Below, in pieces: positions 6,429 to 13,800 of a stretch of DNA of 14,811 bases. The DNA is from Methanobacteriota archaeon (lineage in GTDB: Archaea > Halobacteriota > Methanomicrobia > Methanomicrobiales > Methanoculleaceae), in NCBI GenBank assembly GCA_023457135.1, contig JAEWMO010000141.1, positions 1-14,811 on the forward strand. The letters run 5' to 3'. The notes below the pieces were generated by a model. The model saw only the letters and a program-made list of their open reading frames with translations. It did not search any database and was not told the DNA's origin. Within the stretch, counting starts at the first letter, position 1, and each line of letters opens with the position of its first letter. A program made the translations under genes and the position numbers.

Positions 6429-7716
6429 CCCCGAGTGCCTGGTCGAGGTCCTCGATGATATCCCTGATGTCCTCTATCCCGACGGAGAGGCGTATGAAGT
6501 CGGGAGTGACCCCGCAGGCCGCCTGCTCCTCGGGCGTCAGCTGCTGGTGGGTGGTGCTCGCCGGGTGGATGACCAGGCTCTTTGCGTCGCCGATGTTTGC
6601 CAGGTGCGAGAAGAGCCGGAGCCGCTCGATCACCTTTTTGCTCGCTTCGCATCCCCCTTTCACCCCGAACCCGACCAGAGCGCCGAACCCGCCGGAAAGG
6701 TAGTTCCGGGCGAGGGCGTGGGACGGGTGATCGGGGAGGCCGGGGTAGTTCACCCAGGCGACCTTCGGGTGGTCCCGGAGGAACCGGGCGACCGCGAGAG
6801 CATTCTCCGAGTGCCGCTCCATCCGGAGGTGGAGGGTCTCGAGCCCCAGCAGGAGGAGGAAGGCGTTCATTGGCGAGAGGCACGCGCCCATATCCCGGAG
6901 GATCTCAAGCCGGACCTTGTAGGCGAGGGCGACGTTCCCGAGCCCCGGGAAATTCCCGAACGTCTCCCAGTACCTCAGGCCGTGGTAGGAGGGGTCGGGC
7001 TCGGTGAAGCCGGGGAACTTTCCGTTGTCCCAGGCGAAGTTGCCGGAGTCGACGATCACCCCGCCGATCGAGGTGCCGTGGCCCCCGACGAACTTGGTGG
7101 CCGAGAGGACGACGATATCGGCGCCGTGGTCGATGGGGCGGCCGAGACCGACCGCCGCGGTGTTGTCGACGACGAACGGCACCCCTGCATCGTGGGCGAT
7201 CGCCGCGATCGCCGCAAAGTCCGGGACGTCAAGTTTCGGGTTCCCGATCGACTCCGCGTAGACCGCCCGGGTCTTCTCCGTCACCGCCGCCGAAAACGCC
7301 CCCGAATCGGTCGAGTCGACGAAGATGACCTTGCGCCCCAGTTTCGGGAACGTGTAGTTGAAGAGCTCGTAGGTGCCGCCGTAGAGGTTGTCGGCGGCGA
7401 CGATCTCGTCGCCCGGCCGGGTTACGGCAAGGAGGGCGCTTGAGATCGCCGCCATCCCCGACGCGACCCCTACCGCCGCGGTTCCTCCCTCGATCGCGGC
7501 CATCCTCTGCTCGAAGACGTCGGTGGTGGGGTTCATCAGCCGGGTGTAGATGTTCCCGGGCTCTTTGAGGGCAAAGAGGTTCGCCGCGTGCTCCGTGTCG
7601 CGGAAGACGTAGGAGGTCGTCTGGTAGATCGGTACGGCCCGGGATCCCGTCGCCGGATCGGGCGACTGCCCGGCGTGGAGGGCGAGCGTGCCCGGCCGGT
7701 AGTTGTGCGTGCTCAT
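6421..7716 (-). CDS. metY: O-acetylhomoserine sulfhydrylase (PLP)
   Basis: MetY uses sulfide to turn O-acetylhomoserine into homocysteine, the direct sulfhydrylation route to methionine. The 431-residue product is a complete Cys/Met-metabolism PLP enzyme: YTRLMNPT at 57-64, SGMAA at 86-90, DN at 184-185 for the PLP pyridine, and K208 in SATKFVGGHG as Schiff-base lysine. The length (about 430) and the NFAWDNGKFPGFTEPD insertion near 226-241 fit O-acetylhomoserine sulfhydrylase better than the shorter cystathionine lyases and synthases. The start overlaps the pscS stop as ATGA, with AGGA about 10 nt upstream. Its substrate is made by the next gene, metX. Confidence 0.92.
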   Translation of the reverse strand: MSTHNYRPGTLALHAGQSPDPATGSRAVPIYQTTSYVFRDTEHAANLFALKEPGNIYTRLMNPTTDVFEQRMAAIEGGTAAVGVASGMAAISSALLAVTRPGDEIVAADNLYGGTYELFNYTFPKLGRKVIFVDSTDSGAFSAAVTEKTRAVYAESIGNPKLDVPDFAAIAAIAHDAGVPFVVDNTAAVGLGRPIDHGADIVVLSATKFVGGHGTSIGGVIVDSGNFAWDNGKFPGFTEPDPSYHGLRYWETFGNFPGLGNVALAYKVRLEILRDMGACLSPMNAFLLLLGLETLHLRMERHSENALAVARFLRDHPKVAWVNYPGLPDHPSHALARNYLSGGFGALVGFGVKGGCEASKKVIERLRLFSHLANIGDAKSLVIHPASTTHQQLTPEEQAACGVTPDFIRLSVGIEDIRDIIEDLDQALGDG

Positions 7717-9086
7717 GTTGATTCTTTCCTGACGTTCAGATCGTATTTTGCGGCGATCTCCTGGAAAGCCTCCGTCAGGTAGCGGATCTTCTTCCAGGAG
7801 AGGCCGAAGGTGTTCAGTTTCCAGGTCCGGGTGGCGCCGGCGAACTCCCCGGCGATCCCGCGCCCTGAGAGTTCGTCGGAGAGGAAGAAGCCCCGCCGCT
7901 TGTGGGTCGCGGCGACCGTGTCGAAACTCCCGGTGGTGTCCACTTTCGTGAGGGTGTGCCTCCGCGGATACTCGGAGAGGACCTTCGTCCCCTCAATGGC
8001 GAGGAGGCCGTCGATGAAGTGGTTGGACTTCTTCACCTCTTCGTCCCAGTGGAGGGTCCGCTCCCGGACGGCCGGGAACGAGGCGATCATGGCGATGAGG
8101 TTCGCCCCCATCAGGGTGCAGCCGAGCATCTCCACCTCCTTGACCCCGAACTTCCGGCGGGTGAGGTCGCCGGTCATCGCCGTCGTCCGGAAGACCTGCG
8201 GCGCCCACTCGGCGGTGGCGGCGAGGACCCCGGAGGGAGCGGGGGAGGCCATGCTCTTGTGCCCGGAGCCGACGACGAAGTCCGCCCCGATCGCTTTACC
8301 GTCGACGGGCATGGTTCCGACCGTGTAGGCACCGTTGACCAGGACCGGGACGTCGTACTGGTGAGCGACCTTCGCGATGCCGGCGACGTCGTGGAGGTTC
8401 CCGAACTGGTAGTCGACGTGGTCGATCATGGCGAGCGCCGGGTTTTTCCCGGTCTCGCGCCGGACATCCTCGATCTTTTCGGCGACGGCGTCGGGGGTGA
8501 CGAGGTTCTCCTTCGAGATCGGGACCTCCTTCACCACGCCGCCCGCTCCTTCGACGGCCAGGAACTCCGTGTAGTGGGCGAGGGCCGAGACGATGACCGG
8601 GTCGCCCTTCGCGACGAGGGTGGAGGCGACCGCCTGGAACCCCCGGCGGGCGCCGGGGACGACGCGGACCACGTCCATGTTCAGGAACCGGGCCAGGTCC
8701 TCGTGGAACGCCGCGATGGGGGGCTTCGTGATCTTGTCGAGGCGGAAGGGTTTCCGACAGGCGTCGCAGGTGGAGTAGCCGTCGCCGTAGGCGATGAGCG
8801 CCTTCCGGCCCTCGAGGGTCAGGCGGCCGGCGGCCTGGATCGGCTGGATGTTGATATACGCCTCTTCCCGGTTCCGGATATCGAGGGTGCCCGCGATCTT
8901 CGTGACCGCAGGGGTCCCCGTCCCCGCCTCCAGGTCGTCGAGGATGGCACGGACCCGGGCGACACCCTCGCGGATCGCCTGCTCTTCGCCGGAGTCCGGG
9001 CCGGTCGGGAGCGCCTCCCGGAGCACCTCGCGGATATCCTCGAGCGCAAAGAGCGCTTCGAACGTCTTCTGAACCTGTTCTTTCAT
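7713..9086 (-). CDS. pscS: O-phosphoseryl-tRNA:Cys-tRNA synthase (SepCysS)
   Basis: SepCysS converts Sep-tRNA(Cys), made by SepRS, to Cys-tRNA(Cys) in methanogens, using PLP and a persulfide route. The 457-residue product carries YGDGYSTCDAC at 100-110 with the CxxC pair C107/C110, a third cysteine C323 in EMLGC, and the PLP lysine K277 in SGHKSMA. These three cysteines correspond to the sulfur-handling or Fe-S-binding cysteines of the family. Homology to the M. jannaschii enzyme begins near residue 75 (INIQPIQAAGRLT). The preceding 70 or so residues are an extra, mostly helical, acidic extension that may relate to the SepCysE scaffold (inference). The ATG lies 4 nt after the tRNA-Cys 3' end with no Shine-Dalgarno between, so the message is probably made leaderless by tRNA processing. 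The SepRS gene is not in this window. Confidence 0.95.
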   Translation of the reverse strand: MKEQVQKTFEALFALEDIREVLREALPTGPDSGEEQAIREGVARVRAILDDLEAGTGTPAVTKIAGTLDIRNREEAYINIQPIQAAGRLTLEGRKALIAYGDGYSTCDACRKPFRLDKITKPPIAAFHEDLARFLNMDVVRVVPGARRGFQAVASTLVAKGDPVIVSALAHYTEFLAVEGAGGVVKEVPISKENLVTPDAVAEKIEDVRRETGKNPALAMIDHVDYQFGNLHDVAGIAKVAHQYDVPVLVNGAYTVGTMPVDGKAIGADFVVGSGHKSMASPAPSGVLAATAEWAPQVFRTTAMTGDLTRRKFGVKEVEMLGCTLMGANLIAMIASFPAVRERTLHWDEEVKKSNHFIDGLLAIEGTKVLSEYPRRHTLTKVDTTGSFDTVAATHKRRGFFLSDELSGRGIAGEFAGATRTWKLNTFGLSWKKIRYLTEAFQEIAAKYDLNVRKEST

Positions 9087-9090
9087 GGAG

Positions 9091-9162
9091 AGCCGAGGCC
9101 CGGAGTCGAACCGGGATGGAGTTGATCTGCAGTCAACCGCGTAGCCGTTCCGCCACCTCGGC
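9091..9162 (-). tRNA. tRNA-Cys (anticodon GCA)
   Basis: A 72-nt cloverleaf is readable on the minus strand: acceptor GCCGAGG/CCTCGGC, D-stem GCG/CGC, anticodon stem GTTGA/TCAAC with loop CTGCAGA (GCA at 34-36, G37), variable loop TCCAT, T-stem CCCGG/CCGGG with loop TTCGACT, and discriminator T73 (9091), the base expected for tRNA-Cys. No CCA is encoded. It is the first element of the sulfur operon and ends 4 nt before the pscS start codon. It is the substrate of SepRS/SepCysS, so the RNA and the enzyme that completes its aminoacylation would come from one transcript. Confidence 0.97.
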
Positions 9163-9173
9163 AGCGTTCGAAA

Positions 9174-9187
9174 TTAACAATTGTTAA
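9174..9187. promoter_or_regulatory. Perfect 14-bp palindrome, candidate operator in the sulfur-operon leader
   Basis: TTAACAATTGTTAA is a perfect inverted repeat. On the minus strand it lies just upstream of the tRNA-Cys 5' end and, given the TATA box at 9217-9224, within or just after the expected start of transcription. Its core is identical to the palindromes at 9203-9216 and 153-166. Repressor binding here would block promoter clearance; this is inferred from position. Confidence 0.6.
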
Positions 9188-9202
9188 CCTAACCAATACT
9201 AG

Positions 9203-9216
9203 ATAACAATTGTGAA
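9203..9216. promoter_or_regulatory. Near-palindrome, second candidate operator at the sulfur-operon promoter
   Basis: ATAACAATTGTGAA shares the AACAATTGT core with the other two copies. Its centre is 29 bp from the centre of the 9174-9187 copy. It abuts the TATA box (9217-9224) on the side facing the start of transcription, so a bound protein would compete with RNA polymerase. The two-site arrangement around one promoter is typical of repression, but the regulator is unknown. Confidence 0.55.
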
Positions 9217-9230
9217 TATTTATACCTTCG
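9217..9230 (-). promoter_or_regulatory. Archaeal promoter of the tRNA-Cys/sulfur operon
   Basis: On the minus strand CGAAGG (BRE position, 9230-9225) is followed by TATAAATA (9224-9217). Transcription would begin about 25 nt downstream, near 9190-9197, giving a roughly 30-nt leader before the tRNA. It is the only convincing promoter I see for the whole run of genes down to 1153. Confidence 0.7.
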
Positions 9231-9477
9231 GATCGTGCTCGCCACCAGCCGCTTCGGGGAGAAGGGGCGTTGCAGGGATGCCGGTTCCGGGACCGACTTC
9301 CGGGGCAAGAACGGCAGCAACCCCTGGCGATCTACGGGGAGTCCGGGTACACCGATGCCGCCCGGGAATCACCGGCGAATCCGGGCTAAAGGATAGCGAT
9401 TGCATCCTGTCCCGCGTAATGGTGAGGAATTGCGTGAGGAGGTCGAGCAGTGGAAGCGCTGGTGCAAAAGAGCCAGA
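9225..9477. other. Stretch without a supported gene between the operon promoter and the 9509 gene
   Basis: A plus-strand frame is open from a GTG at 9212 and is continuous with the gene at 9509, but it would begin inside the candidate operator, and its first 99 codons are a Pro/Gly/Ser/Arg-rich mixture without a recognisable domain. Two short out-of-frame pieces look somewhat protein-like (one ending at a TAA near 9390, one around 9420-9480 reading NGEELREEVEQWKRW), which might be remains of a decayed gene. I see no clear RNA gene or repeat. Confidence 0.4.
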
Positions 9478-9485
9478 TTTTTATT
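9478..9485 (+). promoter_or_regulatory. TATA-like element of the 155-aa repeat protein gene
   Basis: TTTTTATT is centred about 27 nt before the ATG at 9509, the spacing expected if transcription begins at the start codon. There is no Shine-Dalgarno before the ATG, which also points to a leaderless message. Confidence 0.5.
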
Positions 9486-9508
9486 CAGGGTGGACATACA
9501 CCACGCTC

Positions 9509-9976
9509 ATGAGCGAGACGAACGGCCACTACGCAGGTGGGCGCTGGGTCCCGGATCCTGCCCCCGCAGTGGAGGTTAAACCCGAGCCGGTGGTAAAATC
9601 TGATAGTATTCCGGACAAACAGGTACCCACACATATGAACGAGACAAACGGCCACTACGAGAACGGGCGCTGGGTCCTGGATCCTGCCCCCGTAGCCGAA
9701 GCAGAACCCGGGCCGGAGGTAAAACCGGAGCCGGAAACCAGAGCGGAATCCGAACCAGCATCAGGGGCCGCACCTACCGTCGAAGCGCAGCTGCATGAGG
9801 CAGCCCGGTCGGTCAGGAAGGCGGCGAGCGACGTGGTGAACGCGGGGCACCGCCTGCTCGGGACGCCTGAAGGGCACGAGCAGATCGAGCAGGCGGCGCG
9901 CAAGGCCGGGGAAGACCTGGAACGGGCGATCAACGGCTGGGCGGAGGCTGCCCGCCGGGCCCTGCAGAGGCGGTAA
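9509..9976 (+). CDS. Unknown 155-residue protein with duplicated N-terminal module
   Basis: I do not recognise the family. The ATG at 9509 is chosen because of the TATA-like element 27 nt upstream and because the protein-like sequence begins there. Residues 1-27 (MSETNGHYAGGRWVPDPAP...) and 43-67 (MNETNGHYENGRWVLDPAP...) are near-identical modules, repeated 126 nt apart in the DNA and each starting with Met. Between and after them lie Pro/Glu/Val-rich linkers (VKPEPE type, 21-40 and 61-88). Residues 91-155 are predicted helical and amphipathic, with alternating Ala, Arg and Glu (VEAQLHEAARSVRKAASDVV, and EQIEQAARKAGEDLERAING further on), suggesting coiled-coil or surface binding. No signal peptide or membrane segment is seen. 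Its end overlaps the end of the convergent hydrolase gene by 47 bp. Confidence 0.7.
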   Translation: MSETNGHYAGGRWVPDPAPAVEVKPEPVVKSDSIPDKQVPTHMNETNGHYENGRWVLDPAPVAEAEPGPEVKPEPETRAESEPASGAAPTVEAQLHEAARSVRKAASDVVNAGHRLLGTPEGHEQIEQAARKAGEDLERAINGWAEAARRALQRR

Positions 9977-10805
9977 GGTACTCCCTGACGCGGGAAACGA
10001 CCTCGGGGTTCCTCGGCAGCATGATGTGGCAGTAGTGCTCCGGGTGCCGGGCGAGGTGCGCAGGGTCCGCCGGGAGGATATCCACCTCCACTCCGGGGAG
10101 GCAGGAGTCGGTGTGGGGGACGATGCCGTCGCCGGCGTAAGTCGCCCGCCACCCGCCGCCGGGAGCAAACTCCCAGGTCCGGCCGCCGAAGGCCGGGAAG
10201 AAGGCCGGGGTCGCGGTGAGGTTCGCGCCGAGAAGGATCCGGTAGTCGATGTCGTCGCGGGTGCCGGCGGCCCGGAGCGCCGCGATGGTCCTGCTCCCCG
10301 GCCGGAACTCCTGGACGATGGTGTCGTCGGCAGGGTCGTAGCCCTCCGGGACGAAGACCCCGGTGAGGCTCCGGATCACCTCCGGACCCCGGTCGGGGTC
10401 GTTGAAGAGCTCGGCCATGGCCGAGCCGTTGTTCGGCGGGCCGATCCCGACGAGCATCCGGACCTCTTCTTCCCGTGCGCTGCGGTCGAGGACTTCGAGG
10501 AGGTAGCGGGCGATGCAGGTTCCCATCGAGTGGCAGACGATGTCGACCGGGCCGACGTAACCGGTCTCCTTCCGCTTCTCGCGCATGAAGCCCTGGAGAG
10601 CGAGGGCGATCGGTTCCGTCCCGTCATCCTGCATCGCGGTGTAATCGAACCTCCAGAAGGGCACCGCGGTCTCCGAAAGGACCGGGGCAAGGCGGTTCCA
10701 GATGCCGGGATGGCTCCGCCACCCGTGGACCAGGACGGCCGGGGGCCTCTGATCCGTCAGAATGGCAGCACGCCTCCCCTGCACCGGCAGCAGTTCATAA
10801 CCCAT
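9930..10805 (-). CDS. Alpha/beta hydrolase, lipase/esterase-like (PGAP1-like GDGxVP type)
   Basis: This 291-residue protein has the alpha/beta-hydrolase signature: the oxyanion HGW at 27-29 in PPAVLVHGWRSHPGIW, the nucleophile elbow CHSMG with S93, and a likely acid in GDGIVP (D226) with a histidine near the C-terminus, H260 in HYCHIMLP. The GPPNNGS stretch (122-128) and GDGIVP are like those of lipases and PGAP1-type esterases. No signal peptide is visible, so it is probably cytosolic. The substrate cannot be told. It starts 36 nt after the helicase gene and may be co-transcribed with it; its 3' end overlaps the convergent small gene. Confidence 0.8.
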   Translation of the reverse strand: MGYELLPVQGRRAAILTDQRPPAVLVHGWRSHPGIWNRLAPVLSETAVPFWRFDYTAMQDDGTEPIALALQGFMREKRKETGYVGPVDIVCHSMGTCIARYLLEVLDRSAREEEVRMLVGIGPPNNGSAMAELFNDPDRGPEVIRSLTGVFVPEGYDPADDTIVQEFRPGSRTIAALRAAGTRDDIDYRILLGANLTATPAFFPAFGGRTWEFAPGGGWRATYAGDGIVPHTDSCLPGVEVDILPADPAHLARHPEHYCHIMLPRNPEVVSRVREYLTASAGPGGQPPPSR

Positions 10806-10841
10806 AATCGGGCGCTCATCACGATGTAGGTTTCGGCGGGG

Positions 10842-13800
10842 TCAGCCGACCACCATCTTGTTCGCCTTCGGGAAGAAGCCCGCGGGCATCGGGTGGTCGA
10901 GCTCCCAGGTGATGCTCATGGGCCGGCTCCCCTCGTGGGAGACGTAGCGGGCGGTCCCGAGGAAGAGGTACGGCTGCGTGATGCCGTCGACTTTGTTGTA
11001 TTCCCGGACGAAGAGGAGGATCCGGTTCCCCTGCCGTTCGTGCTCGATGTAGCGCCGGCCGGTCGGTGACGACGCAGAGGTGGTGCTCTGGGACTGCCAG
11101 TGGAAGAGGGTCTCGCTGATGGCGTAATCCCTGTACATGGTTGTGGGTGAGTAGTGCTCCTCGGTCTTGTTCAGGGTGACAAAGAATACGTCAGCCTTCT
11201 TATCCTTCAGGTATACAACACCCTCCCGGCCGCCCTCTGCCGGCTTCCGGGTCAGGGTGTAGTGGCCGAGCGCTGCAAAAGCCTGGGCCCGGGTGTAGAT
11301 GGCGTGGAGTTCGAGAGCATTCTCGAAACCGAGGTCGAGAGGTTCTGGAAGAAACTCGAGGTGTGCCTCGTTATACTCCAGGAGATCACAGACCTCATGC
11401 CGGATCTCATCATGTGCGAAGATCTCCGGGAAAATATCCCTGATGTCCGCACTCTCGCCACGTAGGGGCTGATCGTTGAGCGAGTGGTAGAAGAGCGCAA
11501 GCACGCTCTTCTCGCGGTCCGAGAGAACTGCCGGCGAGTAATGAGAGGGACCTGACAGCACTGCCCTGATGAGGCGAAGTGCCTCCGGCGAGTTCAGGGT
11601 CGCCAACCGAACCGCGGCAGCCGTCGAGAAGAGGTGCCCACCTGAGTAAACCCTAGGGTATATGCCTGCCTCTGCGGCCAGTGAACAGAAAGTACCTCTC
11701 CGGTAAACGTCGAGGGGCCGCAGGCCGTAGTGGTCAAGGAAGTTTCTTAAACTGAGAGGCTTGCCAGTATCCGTCTCAAACGAGCGGATATTACGGATGA
11801 GCGTCGCTTTATTCGTTATGTTCGCCCGGATGTTTGCAAGAACCTTATCCCGGGCCACCTTCTCAAGGTGGATGTAACAGCCTTTCGGGAGCGAGTATGC
11901 GTCCTGGGAGACCTGGTCCACCAGGGTCCTTCCACCCGGTGAGAGGAGCGCTGCAATCCTCTCCCCGAACCGGAAGTTTCGGTTGTGGTTCCCGACGAAG
12001 TCGAGGACCGTGAGGCATTCCTTCCCGTCCGAGAGGCGGAGACCCCGGCCGAGTTGCTGGACAAAGACCGTGAGACTCTCGGTGGGGCGCAGGAAGAGGA
12101 TGGTGTTCACCTCCGGGATATCGACACCCTCGTTGTAGAGGTCGACAACGAAGATGAAGTGAATCTTCCGGGCGACGAGGTCTTTCTGGATGGAGGAACG
12201 AAGTTCCCGGTGGCTTCCGGCGTGGAGGCAGGCCGCCGGGATACCAGCCTCCCGAAACGATGCAGCCATATATTCGGCGTGTTCCACAGAGGCGCAGAAC
12301 CCGAGCCCGATGACTTCGGCAAGGTCGGTCGTGTAGTCCCGCACAGCCCTAAAGATCAGGTCCGCACGCTCCCGATTCCCGGTGTAGAGCCTGGAGAGCT
12401 CAGCGGGATCGTAGCCGCCCCGCCTCCACGGCACACCATCGAGGTCAACGACATCGGTGACGCCGAAGTAGTGGAACGGGGCGAGGAGTTTCCGGTTGAT
12501 CGCTTCAGGGAGCCGGATCTCGGCAGAGACTCTGCCGTTGAAGTACCCGAGAATGTCGAGGTTGTCCATCCGCTCCGGCGTTGCGGTGAGGCCGAGGAGG
12601 ACCTTCGGGGTGTAGTGGGTGAGCAACCTCTGGTATGAAGGGGCAGCGGCATGGTGGAACTCGTCCACCACGATCATATCGTAGTAGTCCGGGGGAGTGA
12701 GGTCCGAAAGGTTCCTGCTGTTGAAACTCTGGATCGAAATGAAGAGATGATCGAACTGCGCAGGCTCGTTCCCGCCGACCAGGAGATCCCCGAAGTTCTG
12801 GTCTTTCAGAACTCCCCGGAAAACCTGGAGGCTCTGTTTGAGGATCTCTTCACGGTGGGCGACGAAGAGCAATCGCGGATACTCTCCCGGCCTCCGGATC
12901 AGGCTCTTGTAGTCGAACGCCGATACAACGGTCTTTCCCGTCCCCGTGGCGGCGACGATGAGGTTCCTGTAATTGTTGCGCACCTCCCGCTCGACCTTCA
13001 GCCGTTCGAGGATCTCTTTCTGGTAGTAGTAGGGCTGGATGTCAAAGACCGGGCGGAGATCGAACTCACCCCGCTTCTCCCTGGAGAGAGCATGCCGCAA
13101 CTGCTCCCGGCTCTCCGGGGTGTATGCGGCGAACTCCGGATCATTCCAGTAAGTCTCGAACGTCTCCTCGATCTTCCTGATGATATCGTACGAGTCCTGC
13201 TCGGTGATCTTGATGTTCCACTCAAGGCCACTCGTCATCGCAGGGCTCGAGAGGTTTGACGACCCGATGTAGGAGGTGGAGAACCCGTTGTTTCTGTGGA
13301 ATGTGTAGGTCTTCGCGTGGAGCCGGGTCCTCTCGGTATCATAGGATATCCTGACGGTCGTATTCGGGAGGGCCGCGAGAGCCTCGACCGCCTTGATATC
13401 AGTCGCCCCGGTATAGGAGGTCGTGATCACCCGGAGACGGCCGCCGTGCCGGACAAATTCTTTCAAGTCATCGAGAATCAGCCGGATTCCGCTCCATTTG
13501 ATGAACGAGACGAGAAGGTCAATGCGGTCAGCGGACCGGATCTCCTTTCGAAGTTCGTTCACGAGACCGGGCTCTTTAGGAGACCCGGTAAAGAGGCTGC
13601 TCTGCGCGATGGAGGTCTCTGGCCGCGCTGGTGCAATGATGTTGAGCGCGGAAGGATTGCGTTCCGCAAGGGCGAGCAGGACCTCCGCGTCGGGCGTGAT
13701 CGCACACCGCTCAAGCGTCTCATCGTGCAGTTCCGCGGCAAGGTGGCCGATGAGGCGGTTGCAGATCCGGACCTGCTCTGACAGCGGGATACGCTGCTCT

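Noticed and set aside
9203..9224. Similarity of the operator region to the bacterial lac operator (ATAACAATTGTGA-like)
   Set aside because: The likeness is limited to a short core; the three-copy symmetric motif and archaeal context explain it better, and no LacI-type gene is present.
9225..9477. Pseudogene between the operon promoter and the repeat protein
   Set aside because: Two short protein-like pieces in different frames are visible, but they are too short to name a family and could be chance in GC-rich DNA.
9212..9508. N-terminal extension of the 9509 gene from a GTG at 9212
   Set aside because: It would start inside the candidate operator and next to the operon TATA box; the added residues are low-complexity and unlike a domain, and a TATA-like element fits the ATG at 9509.
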